In this document: positions 55,027 to 64,000 of the stretch, piece after piece | Numbering within the stretch: the first letter of the stretch is position 1 | Layout: every line of letters starts with the position of its first letter | Assembly (NCBI RefSeq): GCF_026341275.1 | Contig: NZ_JAIFZO010000002.1 | Location: 6,416,118 to 6,480,117, forward strand | Direction of reading: 5' to 3' | Length of the DNA stretch: 64,000 bases | Origin: Streptomyces ortus | Lineage (GTDB): Bacteria > Actinomycetota > Actinomycetes > Streptomycetales > Streptomycetaceae | Notes under the pieces: generated by a model | The model's database searches: none | What the model was told of the DNA's origin: nothing | Seen by the model: only the letters and a program-made list of their open reading frames with translations | Translations under genes and position numbers: made by a program

Positions 55027-58000
55027 CTACTTGACGGTGCGGTAGGCCCGGTCGACGGTCTGGACCAGGGTGTTGCCGTCCGCGTCGGTGAGGGTGGCTC
55101 GGAGGGAGACCGGGCCGGGGGTGGCGGGGCTGCGCAGCTTGAGGTGCGTGCCCTTCACGGGCAGGGTCCTGGTCCAGGTCCTGCCGTCGTCGTAGGAGAC
55201 GTCGAAGGCGAGTTCACGCAGGGTGCTGACCTTGGTGGCCGCGCCCTGGAGGGTGAAGGGCACCTTGAGGGCCGTCCCCGCCTTGACGGTACTGGCCGTC
55301 GACAGGTCGGGAGTGAAGCGGACGACGGTCAGCGGCAGGCGTTCGGCGGTCCCGCCGGAGACGTGCTCCGAGGCGAACGTCCACGTCGCCGCGACCCGGG
55401 TGCTGACGGCGGACTGGGCCGGGGACCGGGAGACGTCGACGGCGAGCTTGTAGGTGTGCCGGCCGGCGGGGAGGGTGTGGGAGGTGCCGTCCAGTGGTTC
55501 GTCGGTGGCGAAGATCTTCTTGCCGTCGGCATGGAGCGAGCTCTCGGCCTTGGTGTGGACGGACCTGCCCAGGTTGCCGTCACCGTCGGAGAACAGCGGC
55601 AGGTACGCCGAGAAGGTGTCGCCCTCGCGGACCGCTCCGGGGCGGTCGGAGACCGGTGAGAGTGGGCCGGAGGGGAGGGAGGGACCGAAGACGCCCACAT
55701 TGAAGCGCTCGGTGTAGTCCTTGCCCGCGGCGTAGGTCCTGGGTGCACCGGCCTGCGTACCTTCCCACGTCGGCTCGCCGTCGGCGTCGGGGGCGCCGTA
55801 CTGACTGACCTGGGAGAACCACTCGACGTTGTTGGGGAGGACGTAGTCGGTGCCGGTCCGCGGCAGGCCGCCCTCGATCGCGAACATGTTGTAGAAACCG
55901 TTCGGCGTCAGGGGTGACGTGCTGATGTGCGACGTCTTGCCCTCGGCGGGCGCCCCGACGACGACGTCGACCTTGCTGAGCTGTGAGCGCGTGATGTTCT
56001 GGGTGAAGCCGGACAGGTCGCCGGTCCGGTTCCAGGCCGGCCGGTAGACGTCGGTGCCGTGCTGCCAGAGGCCGTAGTACATCGCGAGCCCCTCGGTGGC
56101 CGGCAGTGCGGCACCGAGATGCCCGACGCGGAGGTCCTGGAAGCCCGCGACCTCGTAGATGGTGGTGTACGACCTGTTGTTGATGTCGATGTAGAAGGTG
56201 GCCATGGCGCCGGCCGGCTTCGCCGCGCTGTCCGGCACGGTGATGCGGACGGGCTTGGTCTCACGGGCGTCCATGACCAGGCCGGTGTCCTTGGTCAGCG
56301 CGAACTTCGGATGCAGCAGCACCGCGCCGCTGTCGACGTCGCCACCGGCCGGGATCACGCCCTGCAGGCTGTACCGGCCTTTCGGCAGGCGGACGGTGAC
56401 CTCGCCGTCGTTCTTGTCGGAGACGGTGGTCCAGATCTTGTTGTCCACGCCGTAGATGTCGGTCGAGCCGAGGCCGGCGGCCTGACCCTTGAGGTCGAGG
56501 TGCTTGATGGTCAGGTCGTACGACTCGACCTCGCGGTTGACGCCGATGGAGGTGCGCGCCGTGGTGCCGTCGGCTCCCGCGCCGACGGCGGTCGCGGTCA
56601 CCGAGCCTCCGAAGGTGCCCTCGGCCGTTCCCACCCGGGTGTCGGCGGTCACGGTGGCGGTCGCCTCCCCGCCCGCCGGGACGGTGAGCCGCTGGGGTGA
56701 GACCGTGAACATGCCCTCGGCGGCGGGCTTGCCGTCGTTGCCGTACGCCTCGGTGGCCAGGTCGAAAGTGAGGGGTTCGGTGCCCGCGTTGCGGTAGGTG
56801 ACCTCCTTGGTGACCGGCTGGTCATCGGTGTGCGGGTACGTCTGTGTGCCGAAACCCAGCGCGGTGGGACTGCTGGTGAGCTGCTGGGTGATCGCCTCGG
56901 CGACGTCCACCCGGCCCGTGCCCTGCGTGTACGCGGAGGTGCCAGCGGCAGGCTTCGCGGAGGCGGTGAGGGCGGCCCTGATCCGGCTGCCGTTCCAGTC
57001 GGGATGCTCCTGGGCGAGGACGGCGGCGGCGCCCGCGACATGCGGGGTCGCCATCGACGTACCGCTCAGGGAGACATAGCCGTCGGCGGCAGGGTCTCCC
57101 ATGAATCCCTCGGCGGCCTTGGCGGCGACGATGCCCACGCCGGGCGCGGTGATGTCGGGCTTGAGGAAGCCGTCCGCTGTCGGGCCGCGGCTGGAGAAGT
57201 CGGCGATGGCGTCCTGGCGGTCGACGGCGCCGACGGTGAGCGCGGCGGCGGCGCTGCCGGGAGAGCCGACGGTGCCTTCCTTCGGACCGTCGTTGCCGGC
57301 GGCTATGACGAACAGGGCGCCGGAAGTGGCCGACAGGTCGTTGACCGCCTGCTCGACAGGATCGATGCCTTCGCTGTCATCGCCGCCGAGGCTCATGTTG
57401 ACGACTTCGGCGCCCTGTTCGACGGCCCACTGCATCCCGGCGATGACGGAGGAGTTGTCGCCGGTGCCCTCGTCGTCCAGGACCTTGCCGACCAGGAGCC
57501 GGGCGCCGGGCGCCACCCCCTGATACTTCGTGCCGGACGCCGCGGGAGACGCGGCTCCCGAGCCCGCGATCGTCGATGCGACATGGGTGCCGTGACCTGC
57601 GCGGTCGACGGTGTCCGTCGCGGCGGAGAAGTTCTTCGCCGCGTCGATACGGTCCTTCAGGTCCGGGTGTGTGGCGTCGACACCGGTGTCGAGGACGGCG
57701 ACCTTGACTCCCTTGCCGTCGTACCCCGCGGCCCAGGCGGTGGGCGCGCCGATCTGCGGCACGCTCCTGTCCAGGCTCGCCTCGACCTTGTCGTCCAGCC
57801 AGATCTTCTTGACCTTCTCGGATGTGCGGGTGCCACCGGCCCCGCCGGTGAGTGTCTTCCACAGGGCCGAGCCCTCGGACTTGCGGGCGCGTACGGCGTC
57901 GCCGTTGATGCTCGGCAGCTCCCGGCGGACCGTGGCGCCCGAGTTCCTGAACGTACTCGCCGGGACGGGCCTGCCCTTGTCGTAGGTGACGATCAGCGGC

Positions 58001-58422
58001 AGATCGGGGCGGCGGGCGTCGTCGTAGTGCGAACTCACCAGCCGTGTCACGTCGAACAGCCGCCGGTCCACCGTCCCGTCCACGATCAGTGCTTCGGCGT
58101 CATGGGGCACCACGTACGCATGCTGCGCGTCCTGCCGGATGGTGAAGGCCATCCCCTTGCGTCCCTCGGCGGCGGTCACTCCGGTGACCTTGCCCTTGGT
58201 GTCCAGGACCACCTTGTCCCCGGTCACGAGCGTGACCGTCCTCGCGGGGGCTCCGGCCTGCCCCGCCGGGCCCGCGGCGAGGCTCTCGGTTCCGGCGGCC
58301 GACGCGTCGTCGGTGCCGGTCACCAGCAGTCCGGCGCCGAGTGCCACGGCCAGTACGGCCGCTAATGGGGCGAGGGTGACTGCTCTTCCGGAGTGGTGGC
58401 GGGCGTTCTCGTGCGGTTTCAA
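55027..58422 (-). CDS. secreted S8 subtilisin-like serine peptidase
   Basis: The 1131-residue exported protease has a signal peptide (about 1-43), a propeptide-like region (about 60-215), and a peptidase S8 domain (about 230-530). The catalytic triad is in VAVLDTGVDATHPDL (Asp), GHGTHVASTIAG (His) and LSGTSMATPHVAG (Ser), with the oxyanion Asn in FVIAAGNDGP. The remaining 600 residues are beta-rich domains of the kind found in large Streptomyces subtilases, some likely for substrate or wall binding. The start is a TTG at 58422 with GGAAGG six nt upstream. It follows the YtrA/ABC operon on the same strand with a 96-bp gap, so it may have its own promoter. Confidence 0.93.
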   Translation of the reverse strand: MKPHENARHHSGRAVTLAPLAAVLAVALGAGLLVTGTDDASAAGTESLAAGPAGQAGAPARTVTLVTGDKVVLDTKGKVTGVTAAEGRKGMAFTIRQDAQHAYVVPHDAEALIVDGTVDRRLFDVTRLVSSHYDDARRPDLPLIVTYDKGRPVPASTFRNSGATVRRELPSINGDAVRARKSEGSALWKTLTGGAGGTRTSEKVKKIWLDDKVEASLDRSVPQIGAPTAWAAGYDGKGVKVAVLDTGVDATHPDLKDRIDAAKNFSAATDTVDRAGHGTHVASTIAGSGAASPAASGTKYQGVAPGARLLVGKVLDDEGTGDNSSVIAGMQWAVEQGAEVVNMSLGGDDSEGIDPVEQAVNDLSATSGALFVIAAGNDGPKEGTVGSPGSAAAALTVGAVDRQDAIADFSSRGPTADGFLKPDITAPGVGIVAAKAAEGFMGDPAADGYVSLSGTSMATPHVAGAAAVLAQEHPDWNGSRIRAALTASAKPAAGTSAYTQGTGRVDVAEAITQQLTSSPTALGFGTQTYPHTDDQPVTKEVTYRNAGTEPLTFDLATEAYGNDGKPAAEGMFTVSPQRLTVPAGGEATATVTADTRVGTAEGTFGGSVTATAVGAGADGTTARTSIGVNREVESYDLTIKHLDLKGQAAGLGSTDIYGVDNKIWTTVSDKNDGEVTVRLPKGRYSLQGVIPAGGDVDSGAVLLHPKFALTKDTGLVMDARETKPVRITVPDSAAKPAGAMATFYIDINNRSYTTIYEVAGFQDLRVGHLGAALPATEGLAMYYGLWQHGTDVYRPAWNRTGDLSGFTQNITRSQLSKVDVVVGAPAEGKTSHISTSPLTPNGFYNMFAIEGGLPRTGTDYVLPNNVEWFSQVSQYGAPDADGEPTWEGTQAGAPRTYAAGKDYTERFNVGVFGPSLPSGPLSPVSDRPGAVREGDTFSAYLPLFSDGDGNLGRSVHTKAESSLHADGKKIFATDEPLDGTSHTLPAGRHTYKLAVDVSRSPAQSAVSTRVAATWTFASEHVSGGTAERLPLTVVRFTPDLSTASTVKAGTALKVPFTLQGAATKVSTLRELAFDVSYDDGRTWTRTLPVKGTHLKLRSPATPGPVSLRATLTDADGNTLVQTVDRAYRTVK

Positions 58423-58518
58423 CTCAGGCCTTCCGTAGGTTGTTCGGGCAGCATTCGGGCACGGCGGAGCGACGGTGCGGCCGCTCGGCCGTGCCCGGAT
58501 GTGAAGGGTGTGGTGCGG

Positions 58519-59547
58519 TCAGACGACGCGCTTGCGTCCCCAGAGGACGACGAAGGCCGTGACACCGGCGGTGAGCGCCAGCAGGAGCGAGGTGCCGAGC
58601 CACTGCATGGACGACATCTGGGTGATCGGGATGTACTCGATGTGCCAGCCGACGACCTGTGCCTTGTCCAGGCAGGCGTTCGTGGCTTTCTCCGTCGCTT
58701 CCGAGCAACTGCCCCAGCCGATGTGGTCGCCCGACGAGGTGACGTAGGACTGGTCCAGGACGTGGGCGCTGTCGGGCAGCTTCGGGAAGGCGTCGTCCCC
58801 GACGCCCTTGCCGGTGTTGACGGTGACGGCGTCGCCGAGAGACATCCGGAAGCGCGACCAGACCACTTGCACGGCGACGGCGAAGCCCAGGGTGACGACC
58901 ATGGACAGCAGGGTCCGGCGCAGTAGCATGCCGATCGCCACGCCACCGATGAGCGTGAGCAGGGTGAGCCCCACGGGTACGGGTCCGCTGCTGTCGAAGG
59001 CGGTGCCGTCGGACCAGTCCATGACGGACGACGACGACTTGACCGGTGACCACCACCAGGTGAACGCCGCGGAGAGTGCCGCGGTGGACGTCCCGACCAC
59101 GAGCGCGGTCATCCCGAGCTTGGTGGTGAGCCAGCGGACACGGCTGGCGGACTGCGTGGTGACCAACTTGGCGGTACCGCTCTCCAGGTCACCGGCGAGC
59201 AGCGGTGCGCCGAGGAAGACACCGATCACTATCGGGGTGAACCCGATCAGTTGCGCGAAGAGGCCGAGCGATACCTTGTCGAACCGCTCCTCCCAGCCGG
59301 GCTTCAGCCGGGGCCAGCCGTAGCCCTCCAAGTACGTCACCATCTGGTCGCGTTCGTAGACCATGACGGCGACGGCGACGAGGGTGGTGGCCAGCAGGGT
59401 CCAGTAGGCGGCTCGGTGCTGACGCCAGATGAGCCATTTCATGCCGCGGAGTCGAAGGCCGATGCCGCGGCCGGCGCCGGAGCCGGTGCGGGACGGGCCG
59501 GCGGGTGCCTGGCCGTGGGGGCTGCCGGTGTCGGTCATCGCACTCAT
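58519..59547 (-). CDS. ABC transporter permease, YtrA-operon type
   Basis: The 342-residue membrane protein has about six hydrophobic segments: YWTLLATTLVAVAVMVYERD, FAQLIGFTPIVIGVFLGAPL, and TSLLLALTAGVTAFVVLW near the C-terminus. An ABC-2-like GAPLLAGDLESGTAKLVTTQS segment follows the second. The N-terminal 30 residues are a Gly/Ser/Pro-rich cytoplasmic head. It overlaps the ATPase gene by 4 bp (ATGA, 59544-59547). In similar operons, repressed by YtrA-type GntR regulators, the transporter responds to cell-wall or membrane stress. The substrate is unknown. Confidence 0.9.
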   Translation of the reverse strand: MSAMTDTGSPHGQAPAGPSRTGSGAGRGIGLRLRGMKWLIWRQHRAAYWTLLATTLVAVAVMVYERDQMVTYLEGYGWPRLKPGWEERFDKVSLGLFAQLIGFTPIVIGVFLGAPLLAGDLESGTAKLVTTQSASRVRWLTTKLGMTALVVGTSTAALSAAFTWWWSPVKSSSSVMDWSDGTAFDSSGPVPVGLTLLTLIGGVAIGMLLRRTLLSMVVTLGFAVAVQVVWSRFRMSLGDAVTVNTGKGVGDDAFPKLPDSAHVLDQSYVTSSGDHIGWGSCSEATEKATNACLDKAQVVGWHIEYIPITQMSSMQWLGTSLLLALTAGVTAFVVLWGRKRVV

Positions 59548-60527
59548 GCCGCCACCGCCTGCGGGCCGACGTAGGAGCTGGGACTGATGAGGGGTGGTGC
59601 CTGGGGGGAGCGCAGATACGAGAGCAGGAGTTCCTCCAGGCTCGGGGTGCTCGCCTGCCAGGGACCGCTGACGGGCCCGTCGGGGCGGATCAGCGAGGTG
59701 AACTGCCGTCCGCTGACACGGGTTTCGATGACGGTGTGGCGCGCGACCTCCTGGGGCGCCTGTCCGTCGGACTGGACTCCGGTGAGCAGGGCGTGGGCGG
59801 TGCGCAGCTCGTCGACCTCACCGGCGAGGCGCAGCCCTCCGTCGGCGATCGCCAGGAGGTAGTCGCAGGTGTTCTCCAGCTCGGCGAGCATATGGGTGGA
59901 CATCAGCACGGTGGTGCCCCGCTCGGCCACCTGGGCCAGCAGGGTGCTCATCATCTCGTGTCGCACCAGCGGGTCGAGGTCGGACAGCGGCTCGTCGAGG
60001 AGCAGCAGGTCGGGGCGCTTGCCGAAGGCGACGGCGAAGGCCACCCGGGTGCGCTGGCCGCCGGAGAGGGTGCCGATCCTCGCGTGGAAGGGCACATTGC
60101 CCGCCCGTACGATGTCCTCGGCGGCCCGCTGGTCCCAGTCCGGATTCAGTTCGCGGCCCAGCCGCAGGGTCTCGGCGACGGTGAAGCGCCGGAACAGCGG
60201 CTTCTCCTGGGCGAGGAACGCGGTACGCCGGCCGGCCTCCGCGGACTCCGGGGCGGCTCCGAACACCCGTAGCGTGCCGGTCGTCGGCTCCAGCAGATTG
60301 GCGGCGACGGCCATCAGTGTGGTCTTGCCGGCGCCGTTGGGTCCCACCAGGCCGCAGATCCGCCCGGCGGGCAGCCGGAAGGAACAGTCCCGCAGCGCCC
60401 AGCCGCGCCGGTACCTGCGGCCGACCCCGCGGGCCTCTATCGCGGACTCGGCGGCCGGGCCGTCGTGGCCCGGCCCATGATCCGGCCATTGATCCGGTCC
60501 GTAGCCCGCCTCGTTGCTCGTCGTCAT
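59544..60527 (-). CDS. ABC transporter ATPase, YtrA-operon type
   Basis: The 327-residue ATPase has Walker A GPNGAGKTT (about 63-71), signature LSGGQRTRVAFA, Walker B LLLLDEPLSDLDP and switch His in VLMSTHML. The N-terminal 25 residues are a variable acidic stretch. The frame extends further upstream, but ATG 60527 overlaps the GntR stop in an ATGA motif, the pattern seen through the whole operon. It is the motor for the permease at 58519. The C-terminal region ends with GPQAVAA, without an extra domain. Confidence 0.92.
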   Translation of the reverse strand: MTTSNEAGYGPDQWPDHGPGHDGPAAESAIEARGVGRRYRRGWALRDCSFRLPAGRICGLVGPNGAGKTTLMAVAANLLEPTTGTLRVFGAAPESAEAGRRTAFLAQEKPLFRRFTVAETLRLGRELNPDWDQRAAEDIVRAGNVPFHARIGTLSGGQRTRVAFAVAFGKRPDLLLLDEPLSDLDPLVRHEMMSTLLAQVAERGTTVLMSTHMLAELENTCDYLLAIADGGLRLAGEVDELRTAHALLTGVQSDGQAPQEVARHTVIETRVSGRQFTSLIRPDGPVSGPWQASTPSLEELLLSYLRSPQAPPLISPSSYVGPQAVAA

Positions 60528-60940
60528 TGCTGTTCCCCGTTCCCCGCGGCGGCCTTGTTCGTGGTGGCGTACCGCTCTTCCATCACCGACGTGACCAGCG
60601 CGGACACGTCCTCCTGTTCCAGGCCTGCTTCCTGGGCCCGTTCCATCCACGCCTCCAACTCGCCCCGCAGCGGGGAGTTCGCCCCGCTCTGCGGCCGGGC
60701 CAGTGACAGGCGGACGAAGGTGCCCATGCCTGGCCGCAGCTCTACCAGGCCCTCGCGGTCCAGCTCGCGATAGGCCTTGAGCGTCGTGTTCGGGTTGACC
60801 GCGGAGGTCGCCGCGACCTCCTTGGCCGTCGGCAGCTGGTCCCCGGGCACGAGTACGCCGAGCCGCAGGGCCTGCTTGGTTTGCTGCACGATCTGCTGAT
60901 AGGCGGCAACCCCACTCCGCCTGTCGATACGGAACTCCAA
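60524..60940 (-). CDS. GntR-family regulator, YtrA subfamily
   Basis: The 138-residue protein has an N-terminal winged helix (EFRIDRRSGVAAYQQIVQQ, then LPTAKEVAATSAVNPNTTLKAYRELDREGL), and a short helical C-terminus without the ligand domain of other GntR groups. This is the YtrA type, which represses linked ABC-transporter genes. The TTG start at 60940 has GGAAG directly adjacent, too close to function normally, so initiation may be leaderless or start slightly later. Upstream at 60957-60976 is an AT-rich promoter core with the palindrome TTAGCTAA, the probable autoregulatory site. Confidence 0.9.
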   Translation of the reverse strand: MEFRIDRRSGVAAYQQIVQQTKQALRLGVLVPGDQLPTAKEVAATSAVNPNTTLKAYRELDREGLVELRPGMGTFVRLSLARPQSGANSPLRGELEAWMERAQEAGLEQEDVSALVTSVMEERYATTNKAAAGNGEQQ

Positions 60941-60956
60941 CTTCCGGCACCACCCT

Positions 60957-60976
60957 TTAGCTAATGAACTAGTGGA
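60957..60976 (-). promoter_or_regulatory. putative YtrA-type promoter/operator
   Basis: Read on the minus strand the segment is CACTAGTTCATTAGCTAAAG. It contains the palindrome TTAGCTAA and an outer CTAG/TTAG symmetry, unusually AT-rich here, 17-36 nt ahead of the GntR start. Assigned as the operon promoter by position only. Confidence 0.5.
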
Positions 60977-61030
60977 GTGATGATGAAGTGTGTCCGTGGA
61001 GCTGTCAAACCTCGCTGGTCATCGCTTGTG

Positions 61031-61067
61031 GCCGCGGCCGTCCGGCCCAGAGCCGGACGGCCGCGGC
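61031..61067. terminator. 16-bp GC hairpin after the beta-galactosidase gene
   Basis: GCCGCGGCCGTCCGGC and its exact complement enclose the loop CCAGA. It lies 55 bp past the beta-galactosidase stop codon and upstream of the GntR operon promoter. Confidence 0.85.
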
Positions 61068-61121
61068 GCGTGACTGGCGTCAGTCGTCACGTCACAGCCA
61101 TTGGTCGTCAGTCGTCAGTCG

Positions 61122-64000
61122 TCAGTCGTCGGTCTTCGAGAACACGAAGGAGAACTCGGCCGGCTGAACTTGTAGTTGGTACTGCGGCAGCGGGCCCGGC
61201 CCGCAGGACTGGGAGCCGATGCCCTGCTGGCCGTGGTCGAGGTTGACCCACACCGTGTCGCCCGGGGTCAGGTCCGTCAGGTGGTTCGCCGCGTCCAGTT
61301 GCTCGCTCGTCCAGCGGCGGGCCGTGAACCAGAACGCCACCCCGCCCTCGACGCGCAGGGCCGGGAAGTCCGGCCCCCGGCCGATCTCCACCCAGCGGAC
61401 ATCCGCCCGCGCGCCGTTCTCCTGCGGGCGGACGTACGGCGTCTGCAGGCCGTCCACCGTCGACTCCCAACGGGCCAGCATGGAGGCCGACTTGGTGTCC
61501 GGGTAGCCCTCACCGGGGCCACCGCCGTGCCACCTCACCCGGTCGGCGGCGGTCAGTCCCAGGCGGACGCCGAGCCGCGGCAGCGGTACCCGCCAGTCGC
61601 CCTCCGGCGTCACCGACACGGCCAGCTTCAGCCTCGTACCGTCGGAGGTCCACCGGTAGACCGTGCGCAGAGCCAGGTCGGAGGCGGCCGGCGCCACCCG
61701 GGTGCGTACCGTCAGGGCGTCATCGGACAACTCCACCGTGTCCAGGCGGTGTTGCATCCGGTGCAGGCCGAGCTTGCGCCAGAGCGGGCCGAGCCGGGTG
61801 TCCGGCTGCCAGGGCGCGCCCTCGTCGTTGTCGGTCGGGGCCCGCCACACGTCCAGTTTCAGATCGCTGACACCGATCCCCCCGACGGTCGTCAACTCAC
61901 CCGTGCGGGCGGAGAACACGGCCGGTCCGAGCCTGACGCCTCCCCGGCCGTCGGGGGCGGGGCGGCTGCGGGCCGTGACACCGGTCGACTGCCGCCACAC
62001 CCTCCACAGTTGCACCCACGCCACCACATGCCCCTTCGGACCCCAGGACGTGTCCCCGGCGAGCACCGCCCGGATCGTCCACCTGGTCTCCGTGTCGCGC
62101 ACGTCCACCGGGGGCTCGGGCAGCTTCACGTCGGCGGAGTCGCCCGGCGCGAGCGCGGGCATGTCCAGGGTGCCCGTCCCCATCACCTCGCCGTCGACCT
62201 CGTACGACCACTCGACGGCCAGCGCCGACAGGTCCGCGAAGTCGTACCGGTTGGTGATCCGGACCACGCCCTCGACGCCGTCACCCTCCATGCGGACCGG
62301 CTCGACGACCTTCTTGTACTCCAGGAGGCCGGGGGAGGGGGTGCGGTCGGGGAAGACCAGTCCGTCGCAGACGAAGTTCCCGTCGTGCAGCTCCTCGCCG
62401 AAGTCACCGCCGTACGCGAACCCGTACCACTCGTCCTTGATGCCGTGGTCGATCCACTCCCAGACGAAGCCGCCCTGGATGCGGTCGTGCGTCTCGAAGA
62501 GCCGCTGGTAGTCGGCGAGTCCGCCCGGTCCGTTGCCCATGGCGTGGGCGTACTCGCACTGGATGAAGGGGAGTTCGCGCCGCTTGAGGGGGCCGCCGTC
62601 CTGGCCCCTGCCGATCCGGTCGACCTCCTCGTGGTCCGCGTACATCCGTGAGTACATGTCCGTGTCACGGCAGTTCCAGTCGCCCTCGTAGTGGATGAGC
62701 CGCGAGCCGTCCCGGCCGCGGATCCACTCGGCCATGGCGGTGAGGCCGCGGCCGGTGCCCGCCTCGTTGCCCAGGGACCAGATGACGATCGAGGGGTGGT
62801 TCTTGTCGCGCTCGACCATCCGGGCCGCCCGGTCCAGGAGCGCCGGGGTCCAGCGCTCGTCGTCCACCGGGTTGTCGCGCCAGGCCTGTTCGGTGAACCC
62901 GTGGGTCTCCAGGTCGCACTCGTCGATCACCCAGAGCCCGTACTCGTCGCACAGGTCGAGGAACGCCGGATGGGGCGGGTAGTGCGAGGTGCGCACCGCG
63001 TTCACGTTGTGCCGCTTCATCAGCAGCACGTCCTCGCGCATGGTCTCCAGGTCGAGGGCGCGGCCGTGCTCGGGGTGCCACTCGTGCCGGTTGACACCCC
63101 GGAACAGGATCGGCCGGCCGTTGACCTTGATCCGGCCGTCCTCCAGCGCCACCGTACGGAAACCGATCCGCAGCGGGATCCGCTCACCGGGCGTGACCAG
63201 CGTGGCGTCGTACAAGTGCGGTGTCTCCGCCGTCCACGGCCGCACCGGCACGGTGATCGCCTGCCCGGTCTCGACATCGATGTCCAGGCCCGGCACGACG
63301 ACCCGGCCGTCGACGTCGGAGTCCACGCGCAGGGTCCCGGTGCCCGCGCGATGGTCGTAGGGCGAGTGCACGAAGAAGTCGAGCGCGCTGCCCGCCGGCC
63401 GGTGCAGCAGGGTGACGTCCCGGAAGATGCCGGGCAGCCACCACTGGTCCTGGTCCTCCAGGTACGAGCCCGCCGACCACTGGTGGACCCGCACGGCGAG
63501 CACGTTCCCGGCGGGCCTCAGCAGGTGTCCGACCGCGAACTCGTGCGGCAGCCTGGACCCCTTGAACTCCCCGATGTCCGTGCCGTTCAGCCACACCCGG
63601 GCGCAGGACTCGACCCCGTCGAACCGCAGGACCGCGCCCCCGGCCGCCCCCTTCGTGTCCGAGACATCGGGCCAGTCGTCCGGCAGGTCGAAGTACCGCA
63701 GATGGTCACCCGTCGGGTTCTCCGTCGGCACCCGCGGCGGGTCCACCGGGAAGGGGTAGAGGTGGTTGGTGTAGATCGGCGCGCCGAAGTCCCGGTCACC
63801 GTCGCCCTGGAGGACCCAGTGCCCGGGCACCGTCACCTCCGCCCAGTCCCCGGAGTCGTACCCCTGCCCGGCGAAGGAGTCGTCCTCGGCGTCGGCCGTC
63901 GCGGACAGCCGGAAACGCCACCTGCCGTTCAGCGAGAGGGAGGCGGCGTCGGAGGACGCGTACCACGCCCGGGGCGGCAGCGCGCCGCTCCCGGGCGAGA
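61122..64000 (-). CDS. GH2 beta-galactosidase, LacZ type (5' end beyond window)
   Basis: At least 959 codons are visible, the frame remaining open to the right edge. The N-terminal jelly roll is present (SLSLNGRWRFRLSA, PGHWVLQG), then the immunoglobulin-like domain and TIM barrel with NVNAVRTSHYPPH. The acid/base Glu is in WSLGNEAGTGRG and the nucleophile Glu in FIQCEYAHAMGNG. The large C-terminal beta-gal small-chain domain follows (GGGPGEGYPDTKSAS). It hydrolyses terminal beta-galactosides and is probably cytoplasmic, although the N-terminus is not visible. The stop codon lies inside a CAGTCGT heptamer repeated three times (61109-61129), so slippage there could change the C-terminus. Confidence 0.94.
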   Translation of the reverse strand, partial: SPGSGALPPRAWYASSDAASLSLNGRWRFRLSATADAEDDSFAGQGYDSGDWAEVTVPGHWVLQGDGDRDFGAPIYTNHLYPFPVDPPRVPTENPTGDHLRYFDLPDDWPDVSDTKGAAGGAVLRFDGVESCARVWLNGTDIGEFKGSRLPHEFAVGHLLRPAGNVLAVRVHQWSAGSYLEDQDQWWLPGIFRDVTLLHRPAGSALDFFVHSPYDHRAGTGTLRVDSDVDGRVVVPGLDIDVETGQAITVPVRPWTAETPHLYDATLVTPGERIPLRIGFRTVALEDGRIKVNGRPILFRGVNRHEWHPEHGRALDLETMREDVLLMKRHNVNAVRTSHYPPHPAFLDLCDEYGLWVIDECDLETHGFTEQAWRDNPVDDERWTPALLDRAARMVERDKNHPSIVIWSLGNEAGTGRGLTAMAEWIRGRDGSRLIHYEGDWNCRDTDMYSRMYADHEEVDRIGRGQDGGPLKRRELPFIQCEYAHAMGNGPGGLADYQRLFETHDRIQGGFVWEWIDHGIKDEWYGFAYGGDFGEELHDGNFVCDGLVFPDRTPSPGLLEYKKVVEPVRMEGDGVEGVVRITNRYDFADLSALAVEWSYEVDGEVMGTGTLDMPALAPGDSADVKLPEPPVDVRDTETRWTIRAVLAGDTSWGPKGHVVAWVQLWRVWRQSTGVTARSRPAPDGRGGVRLGPAVFSARTGELTTVGGIGVSDLKLDVWRAPTDNDEGAPWQPDTRLGPLWRKLGLHRMQHRLDTVELSDDALTVRTRVAPAASDLALRTVYRWTSDGTRLKLAVSVTPEGDWRVPLPRLGVRLGLTAADRVRWHGGGPGEGYPDTKSASMLARWESTVDGLQTPYVRPQENGARADVRWVEIGRGPDFPALRVEGGVAFWFTARRWTSEQLDAANHLTDLTPGDTVWVNLDHGQQGIGSQSCGPGPLPQYQLQVQPAEFSFVFSKTDD

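Overview
The window is high-GC actinobacterial DNA, almost certainly a Streptomyces chromosome. This rests on GC-rich wobble positions, many GTG and TTG starts, frequent 4-bp ATGA/GTGA start-stop overlaps, several secreted proteins with ricin-type lectin domains, and typical Streptomyces gene sets (DUF397/XRE/anti-sigma ATPase trio, YtrA-type ABC operon, RHS toxin with a LamG partner, pSAM2-like integrative-element remnant). No rRNA or tRNA gene was recognised.

Layout. 1-2504: a GAF-domain regulator running off the left edge and an AidB-like acyl-CoA dehydrogenase. 2596-10829 (minus strand): a compact five-gene operon for L-2,3-diaminopropionate (SbnA and SbnB homologues), a TauD/SyrP-like dioxygenase, an adenylation-carrier protein, and a carrier plus membrane protein with three hexapeptide domains like the C-terminal half of poly-amino-acid synthetases (Pls/PosA family). 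A 780-bp leader rich in inverted repeats precedes it. 11611-18462: BrkB/YihY membrane protein, AraC-type regulator, VOC protein, DrrAB-type ABC transporter with a DUF4097 protein and divergent GbsR/MarR regulator, and a ThuA protein. 18474-21694: LacI remnant, carboxylesterase, methionine aminopeptidase and a small XRE regulator.

21712-29612 is a carbohydrate region: a secreted ThuA-DUF1080-ricin protein, a secreted PQQ-type sugar dehydrogenase with PKD, CBM and ricin domains, homocysteine methyltransferase, a GH43-ricin enzyme and a broken rhamnogalacturonan acetylesterase. 29805-38618: NUDIX hydrolase, two linked genes of unknown function (a cupin-like protein and a membrane-anchored alpha/alpha-toroid protein), TetR regulator, secreted endonuclease-like phosphodiesterase, Tat-exported PHP metallohydrolase with a His-rich head, and the DUF397/XRE/ATPase trio.

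38852-50642 is a polymorphic toxin locus: a secreted LamG protein, a 2318-residue RHS protein ending in a HINT domain and toxin tip, and a probable immunity gene. 50721-54161 is a dead actinobacterial integrative element. Its integrase lacks both a usable start codon and the catalytic tyrosine, its excisionase has lost its stop by the same base change, and its replication initiator is cut by an IS3-family insertion with no target duplication. 54357-64000: small secreted protein, S8 subtilase, YtrA-type GntR/ABC operon, and a GH2 beta-galactosidase running off the right edge.

The most interesting system is the diaminopropionate operon, a split Pls-like synthetase with two carrier domains and an added oxygenase. 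It suggests a diaminopropionate-based, possibly oxidised, peptide or polymer.
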